DNA of 15,671 bases from DAONDZ01 sp964517555 (GCA_964517555.1 CAZFEF010000017.1:1-15671); one strand, 5' to 3'. Shown: positions 1 to 6,561, counted from the first letter of the stretch. The notes: a model not told the origin generated them from the sequence alone. Numbers and translations: made by a program.

Positions 1-5
1 CTCAT

Positions 6-29
6 CCACGGCCTAATGGCCGTGGTTTT
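6..29 (+). terminator. Hairpin with short T-run, likely terminator of a gene left of the window
   Basis: Eight perfect base pairs (CCACGGCC / GGCCGTGG) around a TAAT loop, followed by TTTT. This fits an intrinsic terminator for a plus-strand transcript entering from the left. The gene it serves is outside the window. Confidence 0.55.
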
Positions 30-48
30 GCCAATGAATTGGGCATAT

Positions 49-86
49 AAAAAACGAAGACCGGATTCCTTGGTCTTCGTTTTTTT
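49..86. terminator. Bidirectional intrinsic terminator downstream of HU
   Basis: The stem ACGAAGACC (54-62) pairs with GGTCTTCGT (72-80) around a 9-nt loop. It is flanked by an A-run on the left and a T-run on the right, so it can act in both directions. On the minus strand it lies about 40 nt past the HU stop codon and is the natural end of that transcript. Confidence 0.8.
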
Positions 87-124
87 ATTGAAGTCGCAAA
101 TCTTTTCGTGAAAAACAACGGTAA

Positions 125-406
125 TTACAAGATAGCGTCCTTAGCGGCCTTAGCGACCTTGAATTTAACTACGGTTTTGGCCGGAATTTGGATCTCAGCT
201 CCAGTCAAAGGATTGCGGCCAGTTCTGGCCTTTCTCTGAATTTTTACCAACTTACCGAAGCCCGGCATAACAAATTCGCCATTAGACTTCACTTCTTTGT
301 AACCTAATTCTACTACTTTCTCCATGAAATTAACGACATCCTTCTTAGCCAAACCAGTCTTCTCGGCTAGAGTGGTCATCAATTGAGATTTAGTCATTTT
401 TGCCAT
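125..406 (-). CDS. HU family DNA-binding protein
   Basis: A 93-residue histone-like protein of the HU/IHF family, which binds and bends DNA as a dimer and helps compact the nucleoid. The length is typical for HU. The family signature is clear: GFG at residues 49-51, a basic arm, and GRNPLTG at 63-69, where the conserved proline intercalates in the minor groove. The N-terminal helices (about 4-40) form the dimer body. The start is taken as MAKMTKSQ; a second Met at residue 4 is a possible alternative, since HU proteins often begin MTKS/MNKS. The purine-rich GAAGAG about 10 nt upstream is at best a weak ribosome-binding site. The gene is monocistronic, with its own promoter at 498-526 and a terminator at 49-86. 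HU or IHF subunit identity cannot be decided from sequence alone; a single HU-type protein is most likely. Confidence 0.95.
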   Translation of the reverse strand: MAKMTKSQLMTTLAEKTGLAKKDVVNFMEKVVELGYKEVKSNGEFVMPGFGKLVKIQRKARTGRNPLTGAEIQIPAKTVVKFKVAKAAKDAIL

Positions 407-497
407 AATTTTTAGCTCTTCAATGTGTTAAACTTGCTGGGCCTAAAACATCGAAAAAATAATTATAGATTAAATATTTGTTAATTTTTCTAAGTAT

Positions 498-526
498 ATT
501 ATAGCATTTATCAAAAAAACCCGCAA
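498..526 (-). promoter_or_regulatory. Promoter of HU, overlapping the upstream terminator
   Basis: On the minus strand, TTGCGG (526-521) is followed by a 17-nt spacer and TATAAT (503-498) preceded by TGC, an extended -10. Transcription would start near 491 and give a 5' leader of about 85 nt. The -35 box lies inside the terminator hairpin of the preceding peptidase gene. Confidence 0.7.
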
Positions 527-539
527 TATCTGGGGTTTT
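513..539 (-). terminator. Terminator of the alaS-peptidase transcript
   Basis: On the minus strand, AAAACCC (539-533) pairs with GGGTTTT (522-516), followed by further T residues. It lies about 37 nt after the peptidase stop codon. The stem is short and A/T-rich, so efficiency is uncertain. Confidence 0.6.
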
Positions 540-575
540 CCAAGCAATCTCAAATAATTTGCCTTAAATTAGCCA

Positions 576-1238
576 TTATTTCATTGAAATAATAATAGCG
601 TTTTTCAATATCTTTTTAATGGGTAAATGGTTGCCGGTGGGATAATCTCTAATAGCTTTAAATAGAACTGCCTCAGAGTACTCATAATTCTCTCCCCTTC
701 TAGTGCCCGGATCATTAGTGATAAACATTTTTCGAGTTTCGTCATAACCCTTGATAAGCAACATGTGGCGATCGGGTCCACCCCCAGTAAAATATGGATT
801 CTTAAGTAGGCGACCGTCTGTCGGAACAATCACTATCTTTCCTTCTCTAAGGGCGGCGATAATATCATCCGTTTTTATCTCTTCTTTTACTTCAAAATTA
901 TGATAATCATAATAAACTCCCAAAAGTCTTTCCGCCGTATCTTTGGCAGAGGTATCGCGATAAGAACCGTATTTTTTCTTCTCCCAATCAGCCATTTTGG
1001 CAATCTCATTGCGCACCGCTTTCTTGCCGGCGCTAGTTTTAGTAATGTCCTGCCCCTTAACCCACTTCATGGCCATTAGAATACTAGCTTCCTCACAAGC
1101 ATCCTGAAAACGCTGGTCTTTCCACTCCAATAAAGGGGCCTGAGAAGTGAAAGGCACGGTGATAAAAATATTCCCCTGTGCCAAAGAAACACTGGGGAAG
1201 AAAATGAAAGCTAAAATTATCAACCAAAATAATCGCAT
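576..1238 (-). CDS. Secreted C39-like cysteine peptidase
   Basis: A 220-residue exported protein of the C39-like papain-fold group (Peptidase_C39_2 type). Residues 1-20 form a signal peptide ending SLA before Q21, so the product is outside the membrane. The catalytic pattern is visible: Cys48 in QDACEEAS, His158 in DRHMLLIKGY and Asp176 in NDPGTRRG, the order expected for a Cys-His-Asp triad; Gln43 or Gln46 could supply the oxyanion hole. Unlike true bacteriocin-processing C39 proteins there is no attached ABC transporter. Its start codon lies one base after the alaS stop with no Shine-Dalgarno, so translation is probably coupled to alaS. The substrate is unknown; cell-wall, surface-protein or peptide processing are all possible. 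The fold call is fairly sure, the activity is inferred. Confidence 0.8.
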   Translation of the reverse strand: MRLFWLIILAFIFFPSVSLAQGNIFITVPFTSQAPLLEWKDQRFQDACEEASILMAMKWVKGQDITKTSAGKKAVRNEIAKMADWEKKKYGSYRDTSAKDTAERLLGVYYDYHNFEVKEEIKTDDIIAALREGKIVIVPTDGRLLKNPYFTGGGPDRHMLLIKGYDETRKMFITNDPGTRRGENYEYSEAVLFKAIRDYPTGNHLPIKKILKNAIIISMK

Positions 1239-1239
1239 A

Positions 1240-3021
1240 TTATTCTAAAATAGCTTTTATCCGCCTAACACCAGAGCTGGAACTCTCTTCCTTTTGAATC
1301 TTGAACTTCCCTAGAACGGAAGTATTATCCACATGCGGCCCTCCGCAAATTTCATAAGAAAAAACCTGGTCTCCCTGTCCTACTTGATAGACCTTCACCA
1401 TCTCTTCATATTTAGAATCAAAGACTCCCATAGCTCCTTTAGTCTTAGCTTCGGCTAAGGGCATCTGTTCGCAAATAACCGGCTGGGCCTTAATAATCTC
1501 CGCATTCACCATTTCCTCTACTGTTCTAATTTGTTCGGCAGTCATTTTGTCGGGATAAGAGAAATCTAGACGTAATCTCTCTGGAGTAATGTTGCTCCCT
1601 TTCTGGAATACGCCATCACCCAATACTTTTCTGAGGGCCGCCAAGAGCAAATGAGCGGCGGTATGTAATTTAGTAGTTTGCTCACTGGCATCAGCTAGCC
1701 CGCCCTTGAATTTTCCCTGTGAAGCAGTACGGGATAATTCTTGATGTTTGATAAACTCCTTAGCAAAGTCTTCCCTATCGACCGTCAACCCCCTCTCTTT
1801 AGCTAACTCCTCAGTCATTTCCAAGGGAAAACCAAAAGACTGGAACAATCTGAAGGCTTCTTCTCCATTAATTTTTCCATTGGCTGGATTCAGCTTAGCC
1901 AATTCTTTCAATCCATTCTCTAAAGTATGATTAAACTTTTCCTCTTCTTGATCAAATTGAGTGATAATAAAAGCCTGATTGCGCTCTAATTCCTCATAAA
2001 TACGGCCATAATCGCTAATTACCACCCGGGCAATTTGGGAAATCCAAGCCGGATCTTTTATACCTAACTGCCTCCCCTGGCGTATGGCCCGCCTAATCAG
2101 CCGGCGAACAATATAGCCTTGGTCAGTATTAGACGGAGAAATGCCTTTGTCATCGCCAACAATAAAAGTTGCAGCTTTTAAATGGTCAGCTACAATCCTG
2201 ATTAATCTTTGATAATTCAAATCCGCATACGACTTCTGAGAAAGCTCCTCTATTTTCCTAACAATGTTAATAAAAACATCGGAGAGATAATTATCTGCCA
2301 GACCGTTCATAATAGCCACTACCCTTTCGAAGCCCAAGCCAGTGTCTACATTCTTCTGCTGTAAGGGCACAAAACTACCATCGGCCTGCTGATTATACTC
2401 CATAAAAACATTGTTCCAAATCTCCACCCAACTAGGATGATCATCATTAAACGACTCTGGCACCGCTTGCGGATCGCCAGTCCAATAGAAAATTTCAGTA
2501 TCTGGCCCGCAAGGTCCGGTTTTCCCGGCTGGACCCCACCAATTATTCTTTTTCGGTAGTTTGGCTATCCTCTTTTCTGGGATACCTAGACTTTTCCAAA
2601 CATCAAATGAATCCTGATCAAAAGGAGCATCAGCATCACCGACAAAAACCGAAACAGCCAAACGATTGATATCTAGCTCCAACCATTTAGGATCGGTCAA
2701 AAACTCCAGGCTCATCTTAATTGATTCGGCTTTAAAATAATCGCCTAAGCTCCAATTTCCCAACATCTCGAAAAAAGTATGATGCGTAGCGTCGCCAACC
2801 TCATCGATGTCATCAGTACGGATACATTTCTGGGCGCTAACCAATCTTTTGCCGGCGGCATGAGGTTCGCCCAAAAGATAAGGGACCAAAGGATGCATAC
2901 CGGCGGTCGTAAACAAAACCGTCGGATCATTTTCCGGAATCAAAGAAGCGCTAGAAATCACTGCGTGATCCCGCTGTTTAAAGAAATCAATATATTTTTG
3001 TCGTATTTCCGAACTAGTCAT
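1240..3021 (-). CDS. alaS: Alanyl-tRNA synthetase, reduced form
   Basis: Class II synthetase that charges tRNA-Ala. At 593 residues it is far shorter than usual bacterial AlaRS (about 870). The catalytic core is complete: motif 2 region around residues 68-95 (RTDD to FFEMLGNWSLGDYF), the GLGFER motif 3 at 228-233, and the tRNA-recognition helix RRLIRRAIRQGRQLG at 306-320. The editing-domain zinc ligands are present: HTAAH (His453, His457) and CGGPH (Cys559, His563). What is missing is the C-terminal C-Ala domain and also, as far as I can see, the beta-barrel with its FYAExGGQ-type motif that normally precedes HxxxH; here about 20 residues link the core to the zinc site. A promoter directly abuts the start. 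The peptidase gene follows after one base. Confidence 0.96.
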   Translation of the reverse strand: MTSSEIRQKYIDFFKQRDHAVISSASLIPENDPTVLFTTAGMHPLVPYLLGEPHAAGKRLVSAQKCIRTDDIDEVGDATHHTFFEMLGNWSLGDYFKAESIKMSLEFLTDPKWLELDINRLAVSVFVGDADAPFDQDSFDVWKSLGIPEKRIAKLPKKNNWWGPAGKTGPCGPDTEIFYWTGDPQAVPESFNDDHPSWVEIWNNVFMEYNQQADGSFVPLQQKNVDTGLGFERVVAIMNGLADNYLSDVFINIVRKIEELSQKSYADLNYQRLIRIVADHLKAATFIVGDDKGISPSNTDQGYIVRRLIRRAIRQGRQLGIKDPAWISQIARVVISDYGRIYEELERNQAFIITQFDQEEEKFNHTLENGLKELAKLNPANGKINGEEAFRLFQSFGFPLEMTEELAKERGLTVDREDFAKEFIKHQELSRTASQGKFKGGLADASEQTTKLHTAAHLLLAALRKVLGDGVFQKGSNITPERLRLDFSYPDKMTAEQIRTVEEMVNAEIIKAQPVICEQMPLAEAKTKGAMGVFDSKYEEMVKVYQVGQGDQVFSYEICGGPHVDNTSVLGKFKIQKEESSSSGVRRIKAILE

Positions 3022-3027
3022 AGAATA

Positions 3028-3056
3028 ATATTAAGTCTTAAAAGGCTTTCTGTAAA
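3028..3056 (-). promoter_or_regulatory. Leaderless-type promoter of alaS
   Basis: On the minus strand, TTTACA (3056-3051), a 17-nt spacer and TAATAT (3033-3028), then six bases (TATTCT) and the alaS ATG. Initiation at the normal distance would start the mRNA at or next to the A of ATG. The -35 box overlaps the EamA terminator hairpin. Confidence 0.6.
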
Positions 3057-3059
3057 GCC
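3040..3059 (-). terminator. Weak terminator between the EamA gene and alaS
   Basis: On the minus strand GGCTTT (3059-3054), loop ACAG, AAAGCC (3049-3044), then TTTT. It starts directly after the EamA stop codon. A six-pair stem with a short T-run may only partly stop transcription. Confidence 0.5.
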
Positions 3060-3482
3060 CTATTTCCAAGATATTAAAATCGCTCCGGAGACCATAAACA
3101 AAACACCAATTAAGGCCCGTAAGCTAAATTGCTCGCCTAAGAAAAGCAAGGCTAGTATAAAAACAAAAACCATGCTCAAGCGATCAATCGCCACCACCGG
3201 AGTCGCTTGGCCGTGTTTTAAAGCAAAAAAGTAGAACAACCAAGACAAAGCTCCCAAAACACCAGCCAAAACGATAAGTAGCCAATCACGGCCGGCCAAA
3301 GATCCCCAGGAAAAATTATGAAACTTGCGCAAAAACAAACTAACAATCACCAAAAAACCGGCCATAATCAAAGAACGGATAGTGGTGGCTAAAGTCGAAT
3401 CAATATTCTTTAACCCCAACTTCCCCACAATAGCTACTCCAGCGGCGAAAATAGCAGACAAAAAAGCATATAATAACCACAT
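3060..3482 (-). CDS. Half-size EamA/DMT family transporter
   Basis: A 140-residue membrane protein with about five hydrophobic segments (roughly 2-20, 32-51, 66-88, 96-115, 121-138), matching one EamA repeat of the drug/metabolite transporter superfamily. Full-length members carry two such repeats and ten segments, so this one would have to act as a dimer, as do small multidrug resistance proteins. The end of the protein (FLGEQFS, then a final helix) is the typical EamA finish. The C-terminal Lys and short loops suggest a complete protein, not a fragment. It starts four bases after the nucleotidase stop codon, so the two are co-transcribed. The start has no Shine-Dalgarno. The substrate cannot be told; a nucleoside or base exported after the nucleotidase reaction is a guess based only on adjacency. 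Confidence 0.75.
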   Translation of the reverse strand: MWLLYAFLSAIFAAGVAIVGKLGLKNIDSTLATTIRSLIMAGFLVIVSLFLRKFHNFSWGSLAGRDWLLIVLAGVLGALSWLFYFFALKHGQATPVVAIDRLSMVFVFILALLFLGEQFSLRALIGVLFMVSGAILISWK

Positions 3483-3486
3483 AATT

Positions 3487-4344
3487 TTATTGTTTTACTA
3501 GTATTTTAGCTAATAAATTATTGACATAATCTAAGGGGCCGTCGTTTAAAATTACCACATCAAAAGCAGCTTGATAGGCGGCCAAATTTTCCTCCACTTT
3601 TTCATTCAAAAACCCGACTTTTATCAATCCCTCATAATCAAAACCCGAAACCATACCAATATCCCCCAAGCTATCGCCCAGAAGAATAACGAAACGCCGG
3701 TCGGCTATCTCTTGATAACAAGGAAAATCATGGATCATAGTTTCGTCTTTGTTGGCCGAATGAATTACTGGATCATTAACTGCCCTAATCCTCCCGTCTT
3801 CATCCCAAGAAAAGGAGTTAGCAATTAAATGAATATTAGAAGAAAATCTCTGGCGCTGTTTCAAAAAAAGCTCAATTGACTCGCCGCCCAAACCTGAGGC
3901 GGAAAAAATCACTAGCGGGATAGCTGCTTGGCGCAAAGTATCTAAAAACTCATCGATGCCAGAACGCAAAGATACGCCGCTATCTGAGATTACTCGTTCC
4001 ACATCTTGTCGAGTTAGGCCTGATTCCACTAATAAATCAAAATGGCGGCGCCACCACTGAGCCATCTCTTGTTTTAATCTTTCCTTAGAAACTGTGGGGT
4101 CAATTTCTATTGGGCGATAATAATCAAAAAGAGCCTGAGCCTTGGCTGAATAATCCGGGGTGAGATAACGTCTTTTCATTAAAAGATGGATCAAGGTTGG
4201 AGACCTCTGACCATCTTTAAAACAAAAAGTCAAGGTTCGATCAAAATCAGCCAAAACATGGAGCCGATTAGCACCGGCACGAATAAAACTATTTATTTTA
4301 TTTTCTAATCCCTGCTGATCGGGGATTATAATTTGAGGAGGCAT
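3487..4344 (-). CDS. cN-III (UMPH-1) type pyrimidine 5'-nucleotidase, HAD superfamily
   Basis: A 285-residue HAD phosphatase resembling, along its whole length, the cytosolic 5'-nucleotidase III family that removes phosphate from nucleoside monophosphates such as UMP, CMP or m7GMP. Motif I is ADFDRTLTF with nucleophile Asp33 and Asp35. The cap carries the family's YYRPIEIDP and QWWRRHF segments (75-103). Motif II is IFSASG with Ser148. Motif III is Lys199 in the SANKDE segment. Motif IV is LLGDSLGD with Asp224 and Asp228. The SVSLRSGIDEF-like stretch (124-133) and the NSFSWDEDGRI stretch (176-186) match the family pattern I know from the human enzymes. The protein is soluble, with no signal peptide. 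It is first in its transcript, with an extended -10 box six bases before the ATG. The exact nucleotide preference cannot be read from sequence. Confidence 0.88.
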   Translation of the reverse strand: MPPQIIIPDQQGLENKINSFIRAGANRLHVLADFDRTLTFCFKDGQRSPTLIHLLMKRRYLTPDYSAKAQALFDYYRPIEIDPTVSKERLKQEMAQWWRRHFDLLVESGLTRQDVERVISDSGVSLRSGIDEFLDTLRQAAIPLVIFSASGLGGESIELFLKQRQRFSSNIHLIANSFSWDEDGRIRAVNDPVIHSANKDETMIHDFPCYQEIADRRFVILLGDSLGDIGMVSGFDYEGLIKVGFLNEKVEENLAAYQAAFDVVILNDGPLDYVNNLLAKILVKQ

Positions 4345-4350
4345 AAATAT

Positions 4351-4359
4351 ATTATACCA
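4351..4359 (-). promoter_or_regulatory. Extended -10 promoter of the nucleotidase gene
   Basis: On the minus strand TGG followed by TATAAT (4356-4351), then six bases and the ATG. No good -35 is present; TTTCTA at 16-nt spacing is the best. An extended -10 can work without a strong -35. The mRNA would begin at about the start codon. Confidence 0.55.
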
Positions 4360-4408
4360 TAGATTTTAATGATAGAAACTGTAACTTTTTAATGAAACCA
4401 CCGAATAC

Positions 4409-4414
4409 TATAAT
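4409..4414 (+). promoter_or_regulatory. TATAAT box, candidate promoter of the structured leader RNA
   Basis: A perfect TATAAT lies upstream of the structured segment, with only TTTTTA (4386-4391) as a poor -35 at 17-nt spacing. Start would be near 4421. A perfect -10 can occur by chance in AT-rich DNA, so support is modest. Confidence 0.35.
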
Positions 4415-4424
4415 ATCAAAAAAT

Positions 4425-4550
4425 ATGCGAAATTTATTACATAAAACTTGCTTGGTACGCGATTGTAAGGCCATCGAATGGGGCTACTTTACCCCGATGG
4501 TTAATTTATCGTGCCAGTATGGTTTTATGAATATACTCATTAGAGATTAA
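4425..4550 (+). CDS. Possible 41-codon leader peptide
   Basis: An ATG at 4425 opens a frame of 41 codons ending at TAA 4548-4550. The product would begin MRNLLHKTC and end ILIRD, with three cysteines (residues 9, 14, 30) and no obvious family. No Shine-Dalgarno precedes it. It lies within the structured leader and ends about 24 nt before the terminator stem, the geometry of an attenuation peptide. There is no run of a single amino acid that would mark a classic attenuator. The perfect pairing in this segment can equally be explained by an RNA with an accidental frame, so I consider coding less likely than not. Confidence 0.2.
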   Translation: MRNLLHKTCLVRDCKAIEWGYFTPMVNLSCQYGFMNILIRD

Positions 4551-4574
4551 AGACTATTTGATATATTGATAATC

Positions 4575-4603
4575 ATCCCGGCCCGATAAAGGCCGGGATT
4601 TTT
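4575..4603 (+). terminator. Strong intrinsic terminator upstream of the MFS gene
   Basis: ATCCCGGCC (4575-4583) pairs perfectly with GGCCGGGAT (4591-4599) around a 7-nt loop, followed by five T. This is the most GC-rich hairpin in the window and leaves 31 nt before the MFS start. Confidence 0.85.
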
Positions 4604-4634
4604 ATTAGTCATTTAACAATTAAATAGTCAACAT

Positions 4635-5822
4635 ATGAACCGGAAAATTATTCACACCTATTGGGGCTTTGTATTCATCAACGCCCTGGCTTTTTCCTTC
4701 TTTTTCGCCACCTCCCAACTATTCCTCAAAAGCCAAGGAATGAACTTGCTACAAATCAACATCATCGGCTTCGTCTTCGTTGCCGCCGCCTTCATCTTGG
4801 AAATACCGACTGGCTCTTTCGCCGACACTTGCGGCCGCGGCCGTTCGGTTGCCACCGGCTGTTTCATTATCGCCGCTGCCTTCCTAATTTATTTCTTTGC
4901 CACTAGTTTCTGGATGTTCATTCTGGCGGAAATCATCGGAGCCCTAGGCATAACTTTCATCTCCGGAGCCTTGGATGCTTGGATGGTTGATGCCCTGAAA
5001 CATCATCATTACACCGGAAAGCTGGAAAAAATTTACGCCGACGAAGGTTTCTTCCGCTTACTAGGCTTAATTATCGGCAGCTTATCCGGCGCCTATTTAG
5101 GCGAAACCGATCTGAGCTTACCTTGGCTATGCAGTGCCATTGGCCTAACCCTATCCGGATTCTACGCCCTGCTAAAAATGAGGGACTATCATTTCACTCC
5201 CCGGAAACCGTCACTTAATTTTAATTGGCGACCGCTTAAAGAAAATGCCAAAAGCAGCATTCAATATGGTATCAAACATCGCTCAGTATTCTATATAGTC
5301 ATCTTCGGAGCGGTTCTGGCCTGGAGCCTAGAAGGGGTTAACAAGCAATGGGCTCTGACTTTCACGGATTATGGTTTAAGCGTCAGCTCTTTGGGTTTGA
5401 TGTTTAATGGAGTCTCTTTAGCGATATTTTTAGGCGGGCGTTTGGCGATTTTGGCAGTCAGGTGTATCAAGCAAGAAAAACGTTGCCTGATATTAACCCA
5501 AGTAGTTACTGGAGTTGGCTTGCTCTTGGCGGGGATAATGTTTAATTTAGAATTAACCATGATCGGCTTCTACGTTCACGAAGTTGGCCGCGGCTTATTC
5601 AAACCGCTCAAATCTGCCTATCTCAACCGTCGCCTAAGAAGTCAAACTAGGGCCACAGTCCTCTCTTTCGATTCCATGATCGGACAACTAGGCAGTGGTT
5701 TGGGACTTCTAACTAGCGGTGTTATAGCGGAATTCTTTTCTATTTCTCTCTCCTGGATAATTTCCGGAGCGATGATTCTGATCGCCATCCCTATATTCCT
5801 AAAACTGAAAAATGGCGACTAA
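4635..5822 (+). CDS. Major facilitator superfamily transporter
   Basis: A 395-residue integral membrane protein, the size of a 12-helix MFS carrier. It has the loop 2-3 signature GSFADTCGRGR (60-70), a form of the MFS motif A GxLaDrxGrk, and DAWMVD (114-119), a motif I know from MFS groups annotated as drug or unknown-substrate carriers. A second-half repeat around residues 265-290 and a cytoplasmic middle loop at about 185-215 are visible. The substrate cannot be inferred; proton-coupled efflux is the most common role for this size. It stands alone on the plus strand between a leader RNA with terminator and a bidirectional terminator. The first half uses many C-ending codons. No Shine-Dalgarno precedes the ATG, and a weak AATAGT box at 4623-4628 might serve a leaderless start. 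Confidence 0.85.
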   Translation: MNRKIIHTYWGFVFINALAFSFFFATSQLFLKSQGMNLLQINIIGFVFVAAAFILEIPTGSFADTCGRGRSVATGCFIIAAAFLIYFFATSFWMFILAEIIGALGITFISGALDAWMVDALKHHHYTGKLEKIYADEGFFRLLGLIIGSLSGAYLGETDLSLPWLCSAIGLTLSGFYALLKMRDYHFTPRKPSLNFNWRPLKENAKSSIQYGIKHRSVFYIVIFGAVLAWSLEGVNKQWALTFTDYGLSVSSLGLMFNGVSLAIFLGGRLAILAVRCIKQEKRCLILTQVVTGVGLLLAGIMFNLELTMIGFYVHEVGRGLFKPLKSAYLNRRLRSQTRATVLSFDSMIGQLGSGLGLLTSGVIAEFFSISLSWIISGAMILIAIPIFLKLKNGD

Positions 5823-5851
5823 AAAAGGCAACCTACAAAGGCTGCCTTTTT
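5822..5851. terminator. Bidirectional terminator between convergent genes
   Basis: AAAAGGCA (5823-5830) pairs with TGCCTTTT (5843-5850) around a 12-nt loop, flanked by A and T residues. It directly follows the MFS stop codon and precedes the end of the convergent lipoprotein gene, so it can serve both. Confidence 0.75.
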
Positions 5852-5867
5852 AAAATACTTGAAAAAA

Positions 5868-6491
5868 TTATTGACAACCGGTCTTCTGGCATTGAGCCTT
5901 AGCCGAAGCATCAGTTATCTGGGCGCACAAAGCGCACAAATCAACTCCGGCCGGAGTACCAGTATTGGTGGAAGTATTAACTGATGGAATAATAGAATTT
6001 AAATCTTTGAAAGTTATGTCTTTTGGTAGTTCTAATAAAGAATTATCCACATTCCATTTCTGACAAGAAAAATTTAATTTTTCGTCCCAATCAACTTTCT
6101 GGCTATTATCCGCTGTCTCGGCCTTGGCCTCATCAAGCTTAATCTTGTATCCTTGTCCTGGCAAAAGATTGGTCCAAGAGTAAACGTATTCTTTGTCCAT
6201 GATGGAATAAGCGAGGATAGTAGTTTCCGGAGCTTCTTTGGTTACCATATTAATATCAGAACGAACTTTTTGATTACGACCATCGATATAAAAAACCCCC
6301 TGATACTTCCCTTGATTGTCATCTTTGGCATAACTACACTTAACCGCTTCACCCCGATTTAGCAAATCATTAAGAGATCCAACAAACGACTCTAGGTCAT
6401 TAAAAGAAGTATCAACCGATTGCTTTTGACCGCAACCGCTTAGTCCCAAAGACAAAACCAAAAATAGGGCGAAAAAAGAAGCTTTTTTCAT
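5868..6491 (-). CDS. Lipoprotein of unknown function with cysteine-rich C-terminus
   Basis: A 207-residue exported protein. Residues 1-20 form a lipoprotein signal with lipobox LSGC, so Cys20 should be lipidated and the protein held on the outer face of the membrane. The mature part has a beta-rich middle (about 48-165) with a Cys52-Cys143 pair that could form a disulfide, a Thr/Ser/Asn/Pro linker (170-183) and a short tail with four cysteines: C186, C189, C201 and C206 (CALC, then QC and GC). The tail could bind a metal or make two disulfides. I do not recognise a named family. It is last in the MacAB-like block, separated by a hairpin that sits five bases before its ATG. It might bind or sense the molecules the exporter handles; this is only context. 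Confidence 0.75.
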   Translation of the reverse strand: MKKASFFALFLVLSLGLSGCGQKQSVDTSFNDLESFVGSLNDLLNRGEAVKCSYAKDDNQGKYQGVFYIDGRNQKVRSDINMVTKEAPETTILAYSIMDKEYVYSWTNLLPGQGYKIKLDEAKAETADNSQKVDWDEKLNFSCQKWNVDNSLLELPKDITFKDLNSIIPSVNTSTNTGTPAGVDLCALCAQITDASAKAQCQKTGCQ

Positions 6492-6496
6492 AAAAT

Positions 6497-6520
6497 AAAA
6501 GAGTTATTATTAACTCTTTT
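6497..6520 (-). terminator. Hairpin directly before the lipoprotein start codon
   Basis: A perfect 10-bp inverted repeat AAAAGAGTTA / TAACTCTTTT around a 4-nt loop. On the minus strand it is followed by a T-rich run and then the lipoprotein ATG. It can terminate the MacAB-DUF5666 transcript, or mask the downstream start. The stem is A/T-rich, so only moderately stable. Confidence 0.5.
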
Positions 6521-6561
6521 ATCCTAGCAGATAAATTCAATAAAATCAACCGAACAGCCAC

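Larger units (their letters stand above)
4413..4603 (+). ncRNA. Candidate structured leader RNA or small RNA with terminator
   Basis: This 290-base gap contains nested, long-range complementarity. CCATCG (4471-4476) pairs with CGATGG (4495-4500). GGTACG plus AT (4454-4463, with a CG bulge) pairs with ATCGTGCC (4508-4515). CATAAAAC (4440-4447) pairs with GTTTTATG (4522-4529). ATATCAAA (4413-4420) pairs with TTTGATAT (4557-4564). Together they give a rod with a large internal bubble, followed by a strong terminator. The layout resembles 6S RNA in size and shape, or a terminator-type riboswitch for the MFS gene that begins 31 nt later. If the TATAAT at 4409 is the true promoter, the outermost helix would be partly outside the RNA. 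No known riboswitch motif was recognised. A 41-codon reading frame also runs through it. Confidence 0.4.

Noticed and set aside
2779..3234. 151-codon plus-strand frame over the alaS start and EamA end
   Set aside because: It is antisense to two well-supported genes and has no family features.
4413..4564. Firm call of 6S RNA
   Set aside because: Shape and size are similar, but I cannot confirm conserved bubble sequences, and the closeness to the MFS gene fits a leader equally well.
4635..5200. Horizontal transfer of the MFS gene, suggested by C-ending codons
   Set aside because: The bias covers only the first half, and the strand differs from the neighbours, so composition alone is not enough.
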